Source: Hymenobacter actinosclerus (GTDB lineage: Bacteria; Bacteroidota; Bacteroidia; Cytophagales; Hymenobacteraceae). Taken from it: 64,000 nucleotides of DNA. Location: NCBI RefSeq assembly GCF_900111515.1, contig NZ_FOHS01000001.1, positions 1,123,419-1,187,418 on the forward strand, read 5' to 3'. A program made the position numbers and the translations under genes. Shown in pieces: positions 26,449 to 35,196 of the stretch (the stretch's first letter is position 1; each line of letters opens with the position of its first letter). The notes beneath the pieces are model-generated. The model did no database searches, was not told the DNA's origin, and saw only the letters and a program-made list of their open reading frames with translations.

Positions 26449-27546
26449 ATGCCCCACTTCTCCTCTTACAAGGCTCTGCTGCTGGGTGCGGGCCTGAGCC
26501 TGGCGGCCCTGGCGCCGGCACTGGCCCAGACCAAAACGCCCAAATACAGCAACGAATTTCTGAACGTGGGCGTGGGCGGCCGGGCCCTGGGCATGGGCAA
26601 AGTGCAGGTCAGCCTGGCCGACGACGCCACGGCCGGCTACTGGAACCCGGCCGGGCTGGTCAACCAGAAAAACAAGTACGACGGCGTGCTGATGCACTCG
26701 GAGCTGTTCTCGGGCATCGTGAAAAACGACTACGCCGGCTTCGGCATGAAGCTCGACGACAAGAGCGCGCTGGGCGTGAGTTTGATCCGGCTGGGCGTGG
26801 ACGACATTGCCGACACCCGCAACCTGGTGAACGAGTACGGCTACATCGACTACAACAACATCCGGTATTTCTCGGTGGCCGATTACGCGCTGCTGCTCTC
26901 TTATGCCCGCCAGATCGGCTCTGTTGAAGGCCTGCAGGTGGGCGCCAACGCCAAAGTCATCTACCGCAACATCGGCTCGTTTGCCGATGCCGTAGGTTTT
27001 GGCATTGATGCCGGGGTGCAGTACCGCCGCAACGGCTGGCAGCTGGGCCTGATGGCCCGCGACATCACCACCACCTACAACGCCTGGACCATTCACCGCG
27101 ACCAGTTCGAGGGGCCGGCCAACGCCCTGGACCAGATTCCGGAAAACAGCACCGAAATCACGCTGCCGCTCTTCGTGTTCGGCGGCAGCCGGCGCTTTCA
27201 GCTGCCCGGCGAGTTTACGGCCCTGGCCGCCCTCGATATGGAGCTGAGCACCGACGGGCAGCGCAACACGCTGGTATCGAGCAAAGCCGTGAACCTCGAC
27301 CCACGGGCCGGCCTGGAACTGGGCTACAAAAACCTGGTGTACCTGCGCGGCGGCGTGGGCAACGCCCAGCAGGTGCAGTCGTTCACGGGCTCCGAAGCCT
27401 GGAAAGTGCAGCCCAGCCTGGGCCTGGGCGTTGCCCTGAGCGGCCTGCGCCTCGATATGGCCCTCACCCGGCTAGCCGTCGAAAAACTCGGCCAACGCTC
27501 GCAGCCCACTTCCATTATTATCTCGCTGGGCTACGGCCTTAAATGA
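26449..27546 (+). CDS. PorV/PorQ-family type IX secretion protein
   Basis: This 365-residue outer-membrane beta-barrel protein has a signal peptide ending near ALAQT. The family opening is FLNVGVGGRALGMGKVQVSLADDATAGYWNPAGL. The protein ends in a beta-strand with aromatic or hydrophobic residues (IIISLGYGLK). PorV-type proteins shuttle T9SS cargo from the translocon to the sortase. It lies directly upstream of a PorU2-like sortase, supporting that role. ATG 26449 is chosen because a signal peptide then begins the protein. A TATCTTTG at 26318-26325 could be its -7 box. Confidence 0.87.
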   Translation: MPHFSSYKALLLGAGLSLAALAPALAQTKTPKYSNEFLNVGVGGRALGMGKVQVSLADDATAGYWNPAGLVNQKNKYDGVLMHSELFSGIVKNDYAGFGMKLDDKSALGVSLIRLGVDDIADTRNLVNEYGYIDYNNIRYFSVADYALLLSYARQIGSVEGLQVGANAKVIYRNIGSFADAVGFGIDAGVQYRRNGWQLGLMARDITTTYNAWTIHRDQFEGPANALDQIPENSTEITLPLFVFGGSRRFQLPGEFTALAALDMELSTDGQRNTLVSSKAVNLDPRAGLELGYKNLVYLRGGVGNAQQVQSFTGSEAWKVQPSLGLGVALSGLRLDMALTRLAVEKLGQRSQPTSIIISLGYGLK

Positions 27547-27686
27547 GCTGTTAGCTGGGAGCTATTAGCTATTAGCTTTTTCGCTAACGGGCTGCTGCCA
27601 AAAACTATAACCCACTGCTCAGCCAGCCGCTTTGGTATGGCTGGCTGAATTCCAGAACGAAAGCTAATAGCTATCAGCTTAAAAGA
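27547..27686. repeat. Inverted ATTAGCT-type heptamer repeat with central hairpin
   Basis: Words of 7 bp (AGCTATT/ATTAGCT) follow the PorV-like stop codon and reappear inverted (AGCTAATAGCTAT) just before the PorU2 gene. A central hairpin CAGCCAGCC...GGCTGGCTG lies between. The repeat sits inside a likely operon. Confidence 0.7.
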
Positions 27687-27689
27687 AGT

Positions 27690-30600
27690 ATGAAACAACA
27701 TTACCTGAAAACCGCGTGGCTGGTGCTGCTGCTGAGCCTGCTGGGCGCAGCCTCGGCCCAGGCCCAGTCGGGGCCCTACGGCAACGAGTGGCTGGTGCCG
27801 GGCCAGCAGTACTACAAGATTAAAGTAGCCCGCGACGGTATTTACCGGCTTGACTACGCTTACCTGCAACGTGCCGGGCTAAGTGGTGCCAACCCGCAGC
27901 GGTTGCAACTCTGGCGCCGCGGCAAGGAAGTAGCTATTCATGTAGGCGGCAATGCCACGGCGCTGGAGGCCGGCTCGTTCGTAGAGTTCTTCGGCCAGCG
28001 CAACGACGGCCAGCTCGACCGGGGCATGTACAAAGACCCGGCCGCCCAGGTGCACAGCCTTTACAGCCTCTACACCGATACGGCCGCTTACTTCCTTACC
28101 GTTTCGCCTACTGCCCCGGGCAAGCGCATGGCCCAGCCCCAGGCTACGGCCGGCACGGCGCACGCCAACTGGCTCAAGCAGGATACCCAGCTTCAAACTG
28201 CTACCTGGTCGAGTATCAGTGAAGACTTGCTGATATACCAGCCCTGGATGGAGTCGGGGGAAGGCTTCTTTTCGACAAATATTGGGTACCGCGACCAACG
28301 CCTGGTGGGCGAGGGTAATTATGTGCTTGACTCACTGTTTGCTGTGGTTGGCACCCCTTCCTTGGAGTTGGTGGTAACGGGAACCAGAACCGTTACCCGT
28401 ACCATTATCGTGTCGGTGGTGTCGGGCAGCAACCCCCGCCAGGTAGGTAGTTTTCCTTTGGTTGACTATGGCAAAAAAACGTTCCGGACTACTCTGCAAG
28501 CTTCCGACATTGGGGCCGATGGTAAACTACAGGTAAAAGTAACCGCCCCGCAGGTACCCGGTTACACCAAGGACAATTTCGTGCGCGTAGGTTATGTGCG
28601 CGTTACGTATCCGCAGGCCCGCCGCTGGGTGGCAGGCCAGGCAGGGGTAGCTTTTCTGGCCGATTCGACGCTCAGCAAGCCGATTACATATCAGTTCAAT
28701 AATTTGCCCGCTACCGTAGTAGGCTACGACGTAACTGACCCCGCCGCCGTCGTGCGCGTTTTGCCCCAGACCGGAGGCAGCACCTCGGTATTCGTATTTC
28801 CGGCGGCCGCCACCCGCTCCCCACTATTGCGCCTGCACGATTTGGCCCGTGCCCTGGTGCCGCCGCTGCCAGCACAGCCGGTGCGCTTTCAGACCCTGCC
28901 CATCACGGCCAATTTCCTGATAGTGAGTGCCCGGGGACTTATGAGCCCTTCCGGCGACGGCACCACAGGCAATGCCGTGCGCAGCTACGCCAGCTACCGG
29001 GCTTCGGCGGCGGGTGGCAAGTACGATACGCTGGTAGTCAGCACCGAGCAGCTCTACGACCAGTTTCACTACGGCGAGAAGTCGGCCCTGGCTATCCGGC
29101 AGTTTGCGCAATGGATGCTGGCGAAAAACCCCGCCTTGAAGCGCAACCTGCTGCTGCTGGGCAAGGGCTATGAAACCGGTACGCGTGTCAATGGGCTGTT
29201 TCATCGCCAGGCTACGCCCACCCAGTTCGGCGGCACGCCCGACTACGTGCCCACCAGCTCGCGCGGCGCCTCCGACATCTTCTTTACCGCCGATTGGCAG
29301 AATGGAGACTATGTGAGCCGCATGGCTACCGGACGCGTAGCGGCCAACACGCCTACCCAGATCATGAACTACCTGGGCAAGCTGCGCGAGCATGAGGCTC
29401 TGGGGCTGGAGCCCTGGCGGCGCAATGTGTTGCTTATGGCCGGCGGTGAAAATCCCGGTGAGCCGGAGGAGTTTAAAGGCTATCTGGAGGATTACGGCCG
29501 CATTATGCAGAAACCCTTCTTCGGAGGACGCATCGTGCGCTTTATCGACCGAATCGGCCGGTTAGGTTATGAGCCGGTAATTGTAGACATCGCACCCCAG
29601 GTCAACGAAGGCGTATCCATTATCAGCTATTTCGGCCACGGCGGCCTGCGCGACTTCAACCTGACACCCACCAATATTCTGGCTCCGGCCAGCGGCTACG
29701 CCAACAAGGGCCGGTATCCAGTGATTTTTATGAGCGGCTGCGTGGCGGGCAATGCCTTCACTGGCGAAGGCTCGATGGGTGAAGACTGGATGCTGGCCGC
29801 CAACAAGGGGAGCATTGGCTTCATGGGTAACTCCTCGCTCGATGTGGCGCCCAACATCGACCAGGTAGATAAGCTGACGTACCGGCTGCTACTCAACGAC
29901 CCGCAGTGGTATGGTAAGCCTGTGGTGGAAGCGCAGGCCGAAGCATTTCGGCGGCTGCAGACCAAGCTGTTGGCGGAGAGCCAATTCGCAGTGCCCTCGC
30001 TGATGAGCACCATCTGGCAGGGCGACCCGGCTCTGCGCCTGTTCTCGCCCGAGCGGCCCGACTTTCAGACTGCCGACAGCCGCCTGCAACTCGCGGCCGC
30101 CGTGGTGCAGCCTACACCGGGCGCCACGTTCGAGCTGAAACTGGGCGTGAGCAACCCCGGCAAAATCACCGTTGGCCAGCTCCCGATTCGCGTAACCCGC
30201 ACGGTAGGCAGCAATACCAGTACCTTCGATTTTGTGGTGCCCCAGGCCCGCCAGGATACCACCTACACGCTGGCTCTGGTTAACCCGGCTACGGGCAGCG
30301 TAGCCGGCCAGAATACGTTTCAGGTAGATATTGACCCCGATAACGTCATTCCCGAGCTCGACGAAACAAACAACCGTGCGACGCTCAACTACACCTTCCT
30401 GACGGGCGGGGTTACGCCGCTCAGCCCACCCGAATTTGCCATTGTAGGCTCTAACGACGTCCGGCTGGTGGCCCAGAGCAATTTGCCTACCACCGTCAGC
30501 CGCGAATACGACCTGGAGCTTGACACCACCCAAGCCTTTACCCGCCCGTTGCGGCAGGTGCGGCTGAGCGCTGTAATGGTGCCCGAGTGGACGCCCGGGC

Positions 30601-32210
30601 TGCCTACGCTGCCTGGCCAGCCCGATAGCGTAGTGTGGTACTGGCGCGTGCGCCTGCACGCCCCCCAGGGCGACGAAAGCCCCGACTGGGCCACCAGCTC
30701 GTTCCGTGTTATTAAGGGCCGCAGCCAGGGTGGCTGGTCGCAGAGCCACCCCGGCCAGTTCCGTCGCGATGAGCGAAGCGGGGTGGAGGTAGCCGTGCCC
30801 GGGGGGCAATGGAGTTTCGACGAGAATACGCGGCAGGCCACTATCACCTCTACCCGAATCGGTCCGGCCCGGCAGTGGGAAACCCTGTACCACACCATCC
30901 GCACCGACGCGGCCACTGGCTACACGCTGAAGTTGCTGGGTATCGACAGCCTGGGGAGCACCACTGTGCTCGACCCCAACGTTACGAGCCGGGCGCTGGC
31001 GCTGAATAACGTGTCAGCCAAGCTATACCGCTACCTGCAGTTGCAGGCCACTTTCACTGCCGACCAGGCCGGCCAGACTCCGCAGCTGCGGCAATGGTTG
31101 GTTACCTACCAGGGAGTTCCCGAAGGAGTGGTGCGGCCCAGTGTCACGCCCCTCACGGCCGCGCAACTGACGGAGCAGGCTCAGAAAACCGGCTCGGTTA
31201 CGGTGCCGGTAGATTTTCAGAACGTGTCGGATTTCGATTTCAAGGCGCCGCTGGTGGGCTACATTGTGCTACGCTCGGGTACGGCCGGCGCCCCGCGCGA
31301 GCGGTATTATGCGCTCAGCGGTCCGGCCCTGCTGGCTCATACCCAGCAAACCTATAACGTTACCGTTGACGCCCGGGGACTCTACGGTCCGCTCTCGGGC
31401 CAGGTGGTGCTCAACCCGCGCCGCCAGCCCGAGCTGCAGTACTTCAACAACGAGCTGTCTCTGGCGCCCTTCGAGGTGGTGAACAACGACACCCCACCGG
31501 TGCTGGATGTGGCCTTCGACGGTCGCCACCTGCTCAACGGCGAAATCGTGTCGTCGCGGCCCAGCATTAGTGTGCAGCTGCGCGACCTTGATAAGCTGCG
31601 TCCGGTTACCAGCCGGGGCAACTTCCTGCTCGTGCTCACCCGCCCTGGTGGGTCCGGGCAGGCCGTAGATTTGAACGGAGCCAGCATCACGTCCTTCCAG
31701 GCCGACTCGGCCCAGGGAGTAACCCGGCTGGTGTTCGAGCCGGGTAAAAGCCAGCCGCTTGCCGATGGCATTTACACGCTGGAAGTGCAGGGCAAGGACG
31801 GCAGCGGCAACCCGGCCGGCACCGAGCCTTACCGCATCACGTTCGAGGTTATTTCCAGCGCCGGCATCACCAATGTTTTCCCGTATCCGAACCCGGTAAC
31901 GAGCAAAACCCGCTTCGTCTTCACCCTGACCGGGACCACGCCGCCACGCAACATGAAGATTCAGATTGTGAGCCTGACGGGCCGGGTGGTGAAGGAGATT
32001 ATGATGGAGGAAATGGGGCCGCTGCGCATCGGCAACAACATCACCGAGCAGTACTGGGACGGCACCGACACCTACGGCGACCGGCTGGCCAATGGCACCT
32101 ACCTCTACCGCGTGGTGCTCGACGACCCCACGGGCGAGTTCAAACAGCGCGCCACTGCCGCCGATAAAGCCTTTAAAAAGGATTGGGGCAAGCTGGTATT
32201 GCTCCGGTAG
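27690..32210 (+). CDS. PorU2-like type IX secretion sortase (C25 gingipain-family peptidase)
   Basis: This 1506-residue secreted protein has a signal peptide ending near AQAQS. The N-terminal part has the YKIKVARDGIYRLDYAYLQ segment seen in PorU-like proteins. The C25 cysteine peptidase domain covers about residues 400-790, with catalytic His650 in YFGHGG and Cys684 in MSGCVAGNAF. CARDB-like and Ig-like domains follow (IDPDNVIPELDETNN). The end has PYPNPVTSKTRFVF and a FlgD-Ig-like LANGTYLYRVVL. PorU sortases cleave the sorting domain from cargo and attach the cargo to lipopolysaccharide. The long form beside a PorV-like gene fits the PorU2 group. A terminator follows. Confidence 0.85.
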   Translation: MKQHYLKTAWLVLLLSLLGAASAQAQSGPYGNEWLVPGQQYYKIKVARDGIYRLDYAYLQRAGLSGANPQRLQLWRRGKEVAIHVGGNATALEAGSFVEFFGQRNDGQLDRGMYKDPAAQVHSLYSLYTDTAAYFLTVSPTAPGKRMAQPQATAGTAHANWLKQDTQLQTATWSSISEDLLIYQPWMESGEGFFSTNIGYRDQRLVGEGNYVLDSLFAVVGTPSLELVVTGTRTVTRTIIVSVVSGSNPRQVGSFPLVDYGKKTFRTTLQASDIGADGKLQVKVTAPQVPGYTKDNFVRVGYVRVTYPQARRWVAGQAGVAFLADSTLSKPITYQFNNLPATVVGYDVTDPAAVVRVLPQTGGSTSVFVFPAAATRSPLLRLHDLARALVPPLPAQPVRFQTLPITANFLIVSARGLMSPSGDGTTGNAVRSYASYRASAAGGKYDTLVVSTEQLYDQFHYGEKSALAIRQFAQWMLAKNPALKRNLLLLGKGYETGTRVNGLFHRQATPTQFGGTPDYVPTSSRGASDIFFTADWQNGDYVSRMATGRVAANTPTQIMNYLGKLREHEALGLEPWRRNVLLMAGGENPGEPEEFKGYLEDYGRIMQKPFFGGRIVRFIDRIGRLGYEPVIVDIAPQVNEGVSIISYFGHGGLRDFNLTPTNILAPASGYANKGRYPVIFMSGCVAGNAFTGEGSMGEDWMLAANKGSIGFMGNSSLDVAPNIDQVDKLTYRLLLNDPQWYGKPVVEAQAEAFRRLQTKLLAESQFAVPSLMSTIWQGDPALRLFSPERPDFQTADSRLQLAAAVVQPTPGATFELKLGVSNPGKITVGQLPIRVTRTVGSNTSTFDFVVPQARQDTTYTLALVNPATGSVAGQNTFQVDIDPDNVIPELDETNNRATLNYTFLTGGVTPLSPPEFAIVGSNDVRLVAQSNLPTTVSREYDLELDTTQAFTRPLRQVRLSAVMVPEWTPGLPTLPGQPDSVVWYWRVRLHAPQGDESPDWATSSFRVIKGRSQGGWSQSHPGQFRRDERSGVEVAVPGGQWSFDENTRQATITSTRIGPARQWETLYHTIRTDAATGYTLKLLGIDSLGSTTVLDPNVTSRALALNNVSAKLYRYLQLQATFTADQAGQTPQLRQWLVTYQGVPEGVVRPSVTPLTAAQLTEQAQKTGSVTVPVDFQNVSDFDFKAPLVGYIVLRSGTAGAPRERYYALSGPALLAHTQQTYNVTVDARGLYGPLSGQVVLNPRRQPELQYFNNELSLAPFEVVNNDTPPVLDVAFDGRHLLNGEIVSSRPSISVQLRDLDKLRPVTSRGNFLLVLTRPGGSGQAVDLNGASITSFQADSAQGVTRLVFEPGKSQPLADGIYTLEVQGKDGSGNPAGTEPYRITFEVISSAGITNVFPYPNPVTSKTRFVFTLTGTTPPRNMKIQIVSLTGRVVKEIMMEEMGPLRIGNNITEQYWDGTDTYGDRLANGTYLYRVVLDDPTGEFKQRATAADKAFKKDWGKLVLLR

Positions 32211-32232
32211 GCTGCTACCTGTTTCACGACTA

Positions 32233-32272
32233 AAAAAGTCCCTGACGCCAGTATAGGCGTCAGGGACTTTTT
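32233..32272. terminator. Bidirectional intrinsic terminator
   Basis: A stem with an AGTATA loop is bounded by an A-run and a T-run. It sits between the convergent PorU2 and folA genes. Confidence 0.9.
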
Positions 32273-32355
32273 CTAGCTAATGCTTTAAAAAGGCTGAATA
32301 ACCTCGACCAGGCTTCGGATTGACAGCATAGTTGCTGAGTACGGAAGCTGGCAGC

Positions 32356-32841
32356 TCATCGCCGCCGCAGTGTAACGAAGCTGAAGGCGTACTCATGGGT
32401 GGTGTCCGGCTCGTGCCGTTCGCGGCTTTCCTCGCGCCATTCGCCGGGGTGTAGCTCAGGGAAGGTGACGTCGCCCTCGAAGGCGTGGTGTACCTCGGTC
32501 AGGTACACGGTGTCGGCGGCGGGCAGGGCCTGCTGGTAGATTTCGCCGCCCCCGATGACGAAGATGTCCTCATCGGTGGTGCGGGCCATTTCCAGCGCTT
32601 GCAGCACCGATGCGGCCGTTTCGCAGCCCTCCACCTGCCAGTCGGCCTGGCGCGTGACTACAATGTTGCGCCGCTTCGGCAAGGCCTTCCCGATGCTCTC
32701 GTAGGTGCGCCGGCCCATGATGATGGGGTGGCCCAGCGTGAGCTGTTTAAAGTGCTTGAGATCCAGCGGCAGGTGCCAGAGCAGGCGGTTTTCGCCCCCG
32801 ATAACGCCGTTATCGGCCACGGCTACAACGAGTGCGGTCAT
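32356..32841 (-). CDS. folA: Dihydrofolate reductase
   Basis: This enzyme reduces dihydrofolate to tetrahydrofolate with NADPH. The 161-residue protein has the usual features: AVADNGVIGGENRLLWHLPLDLKHF at the start, the GRRTYESIG motif for NADPH binding, FVIGGGEIYQQALP and the C-terminal YAFSFVTLRRR. It lies 50 bp downstream of fmt in the same direction. Both genes act in one-carbon metabolism. Confidence 0.95.
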   Translation of the reverse strand: MTALVVAVADNGVIGGENRLLWHLPLDLKHFKQLTLGHPIIMGRRTYESIGKALPKRRNIVVTRQADWQVEGCETAASVLQALEMARTTDEDIFVIGGGEIYQQALPAADTVYLTEVHHAFEGDVTFPELHPGEWREESRERHEPDTTHEYAFSFVTLRRR

Positions 32842-32891
32842 GTAGGTGAGGTGGTGAGTTGTGAAATGGCAAGTTGCCGTGCGGTGGGCAA

Positions 32892-33839
32892 TCAGGCGAG
32901 CAGCTTTACGTCGAAGCCACGCAGAAAATCCTGGATGGGCAGGCGCTTCTTGCCTTCGAGCTGCACGTCGAGCAGGTCGAGCAGGCCATCGGTGGTTTGC
33001 AGGCGCAGGTAGTTACGGCCGTCGGTGTGCCACTGGCCGGCGCCGCCCATGTCGGGGCCGCTGGCTTCTTCGTCGCTGAAGGGCTGGGCGCGGAAAACCT
33101 TGAGGGTACGGCCGTCGGGGAGCTGGAGGAAGGCGGTGGGGAAGGGGGCGAGGCCGCGCACAAGGTTGGTCAGTGCCGGCGCCGAATGCCGGGTGGGGTC
33201 GAGGCGGCCGGTTTCCTTCGTGAGCTTGGGAGCGGGCCGCAGCTCCGGCAGCTCGGGCTGCGGAATGCTGGGGGCCTCGCCGGCCGCAATGGCCTGCACC
33301 GAGCGCAATGCCAGCTTCGCGCCGGCAGCCTGCAGTTTCTCGTAGAGCGAGCCAAAGTCGTCTTCCGGCGCAATATCCACGGCATCCTGGTAAATCAGGT
33401 TGCCGGTGTCGATTTCGTGGCGCAGGAAAAAGCTCGTCACGCCCGTTTGGGTGTCGCCGTGGATGAGGGCCCAGTTGATGGGCGCCGCACCCCGGTACTG
33501 GGGCAGCAGCGAGGCATGCACGTTGATGGAGCCCAGCGGCGGCATGTTCCAGACCGCCTCGGGCAGCATCCGGAAGGCCACCACCACCTGCAAATCGGCT
33601 CCGTAGCCCTTCAGTTCGGCCTGAAACTCGGGGTCCTTGAGGTTGGTGGGCTGGAGAACCGGCAAACCGTGAGCCTCGGCGGCCGCCTTCACGGCCGAGC
33701 CCTGCAGCTGGCGGCCGCGCCCGGCTGGCTTATCGGGTGCCGTAACTACGGCTACAACCTGGCAACCGTCCCAGTTTAGGAGGGCTTCCAGCGTCGGCAC
33801 CGCGAATTCGGGCGTGCCCATGAAGATGATGTTCAGCAT
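32892..33839 (-). CDS. fmt: Methionyl-tRNA formyltransferase
   Basis: This enzyme formylates initiator Met-tRNA using 10-formyl-tetrahydrofolate. The 315-residue protein starts MLNIIFMGTPEFAVPTLEAL and has the catalytic segment NVHASLLPQYRGAAPINWAL plus HEIDTGNLI. The C-terminal tRNA-binding domain follows from about residue 200. The start at 33839 is chosen because the upstream frame only translates an 8-bp repeat array at 33846-33884. folA lies downstream. Confidence 0.95.
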   Translation of the reverse strand: MLNIIFMGTPEFAVPTLEALLNWDGCQVVAVVTAPDKPAGRGRQLQGSAVKAAAEAHGLPVLQPTNLKDPEFQAELKGYGADLQVVVAFRMLPEAVWNMPPLGSINVHASLLPQYRGAAPINWALIHGDTQTGVTSFFLRHEIDTGNLIYQDAVDIAPEDDFGSLYEKLQAAGAKLALRSVQAIAAGEAPSIPQPELPELRPAPKLTKETGRLDPTRHSAPALTNLVRGLAPFPTAFLQLPDGRTLKVFRAQPFSDEEASGPDMGGAGQWHTDGRNYLRLQTTDGLLDLLDVQLEGKKRLPIQDFLRGFDVKLLA

Positions 33840-33845
33840 TGATAA

Positions 33846-33884
33846 GGAGTGAATGAGTGACTCGGTGACTGAGTGAATGACAGA
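33846..33884. repeat. GAGTGAAT-type octamer array upstream of fmt
   Basis: Four 8-bp words (GAGTGAAT, GAGTGACT, CGGTGACT, GAGTGAAT) run in tandem between fmt and the upstream NamZ-like gene. The complement (CACTCACTCAC) lies just beyond at about 33889-33899. Confidence 0.65.
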
Positions 33885-33901
33885 CGCACTCACTCACCGG
33901 C

Positions 33902-35152
33902 TCAGTTGAAATCCGGGTACAGCAGATACTTCTTCCGCAGCACCTTATACGCACCCAGCGCCGGCTCCCAGGAGGCCCGGATTTCGGCTTCCGACTTGCC
34001 GGCAATGATTTGCTGGCGGGTGGTGGCCGTGCCCATCAGGCGCTCGAAGCCGGCAGTGAAGAACTTGTCTTTGGCCGTGCTCTGGTTGTAGTAGTCGATC
34101 AGGTAGGAGAGCGTAAAGCCGATTTCGCCGATGCCTTTCAGGTCCTGGCCGTAGCAGCGCTTGCCGTTCTGGGGTGGGGCCGTGGAGCCGGGGTTGGGCG
34201 TGGGCACGAAGCTGAACGGGCGGCTGGCGGGCTGGGTAGGCGCCCCGATAACTTCGAAGGGCCGCTCGGTGCCGCGGCCCACGCTCACGTCGGTGCCCTC
34301 AAACAGGCACAGGCTGGGGTACAAATCCACGCTGTGGGCGGTGGGCAGGTTGGGGGAGGGGCGCACCGGCAGCTCGTAGCGCGTGTCGTGGGTGTAGCCT
34401 TCCACCGGAATCACCGTCAGGCGGCACTGCTTGCCGCCGGCCAGCCATTTTTCGCCGTTTATCATCCGGGCCAGCTCGCCCACCGTCAGGCCGTGCACCA
34501 CCGGAATGGGGTGCATGCCCACGAAGGTTTTGTACTTGGGCTCCAGCACCGGCCCGTCTACGTACCAGCCGTTGGGGTTGGGCCTATCGAGGATGATGAC
34601 CTCCTTGCCCTGCTCGGCGGCGGCCTCCATCACGTAGTGCATCGTGCTGATGAAGGTGTAGAAGCGCGCGCCCACGTCCTGAATATCGAACACCAGCACG
34701 TCGATGTCGCGCAACATCTCGGGCGTGGGCTTTTTGGTAGCCCCGTACAAACTCAGGGCCGGCAGGCCGCTGCGGGCGTCGCGGCCGTCTTTAATGGTGG
34801 CCCCGTCGGCCGCCTCGCCCCGGAAACCGTGCTCGGGCCCAAAAATCACTTTCACGTTCACGCCCTTGGTCAGCAGCGTATCCACCAGAAACGCCTGGCC
34901 CACGCGGGCCGTCTGGTTCACTACCAGCCCCACGCGCTTGCCTTTCAGCAGCGGCAGGTAGCGGCCAAACTGTGCGGCCCCCACCTGCAGCGGCGCGGCG
35001 GCGGGCAGCACCACCTGCGGCGGGGCCGCTACCGCCTGGGCAGCGGGGGCGGCGGGCGTGGTGGCAGTGGCCGAAGCAGCCTGGGGCGGGCGGGTGCAGT
35101 CGGTGAGCAGCAGCGCGAGGCTGAGCAGACCCTGGGGCAGGAAAGAAGGCAT
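33902..35152 (-). CDS. DUF1343 exo-beta-N-acetylmuramidase (NamZ family)
   Basis: This secreted or lipid-anchored hydrolase of about 416 residues probably releases MurNAc from peptidoglycan fragments for recycling. DUF1343 signatures are GLVVNQTARVG, IFGPEHGFRGEAADG, VFDIQDVGARFYTFISTMHYVMEAA cut across the core, and DRPNPNGWYVDGPVL. A signal sequence LLSLALLLTDC ends in a lipobox-like site with an unusual Asp before Cys. ATG 35152 gives a compact signal peptide. ATG 35182 would add ten residues and leave only 14 bp to the divergent permease gene. Confidence 0.88.
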   Translation of the reverse strand: MPSFLPQGLLSLALLLTDCTRPPQAASATATTPAAPAAQAVAAPPQVVLPAAAPLQVGAAQFGRYLPLLKGKRVGLVVNQTARVGQAFLVDTLLTKGVNVKVIFGPEHGFRGEAADGATIKDGRDARSGLPALSLYGATKKPTPEMLRDIDVLVFDIQDVGARFYTFISTMHYVMEAAAEQGKEVIILDRPNPNGWYVDGPVLEPKYKTFVGMHPIPVVHGLTVGELARMINGEKWLAGGKQCRLTVIPVEGYTHDTRYELPVRPSPNLPTAHSVDLYPSLCLFEGTDVSVGRGTERPFEVIGAPTQPASRPFSFVPTPNPGSTAPPQNGKRCYGQDLKGIGEIGFTLSYLIDYYNQSTAKDKFFTAGFERLMGTATTRQQIIAGKSEAEIRASWEPALGAYKVLRKKYLLYPDFN

Positions 35153-35196
35153 GGGGCGGGGCGGAAAACTAGCGGGATTCATCTAGCTTTACGCCA

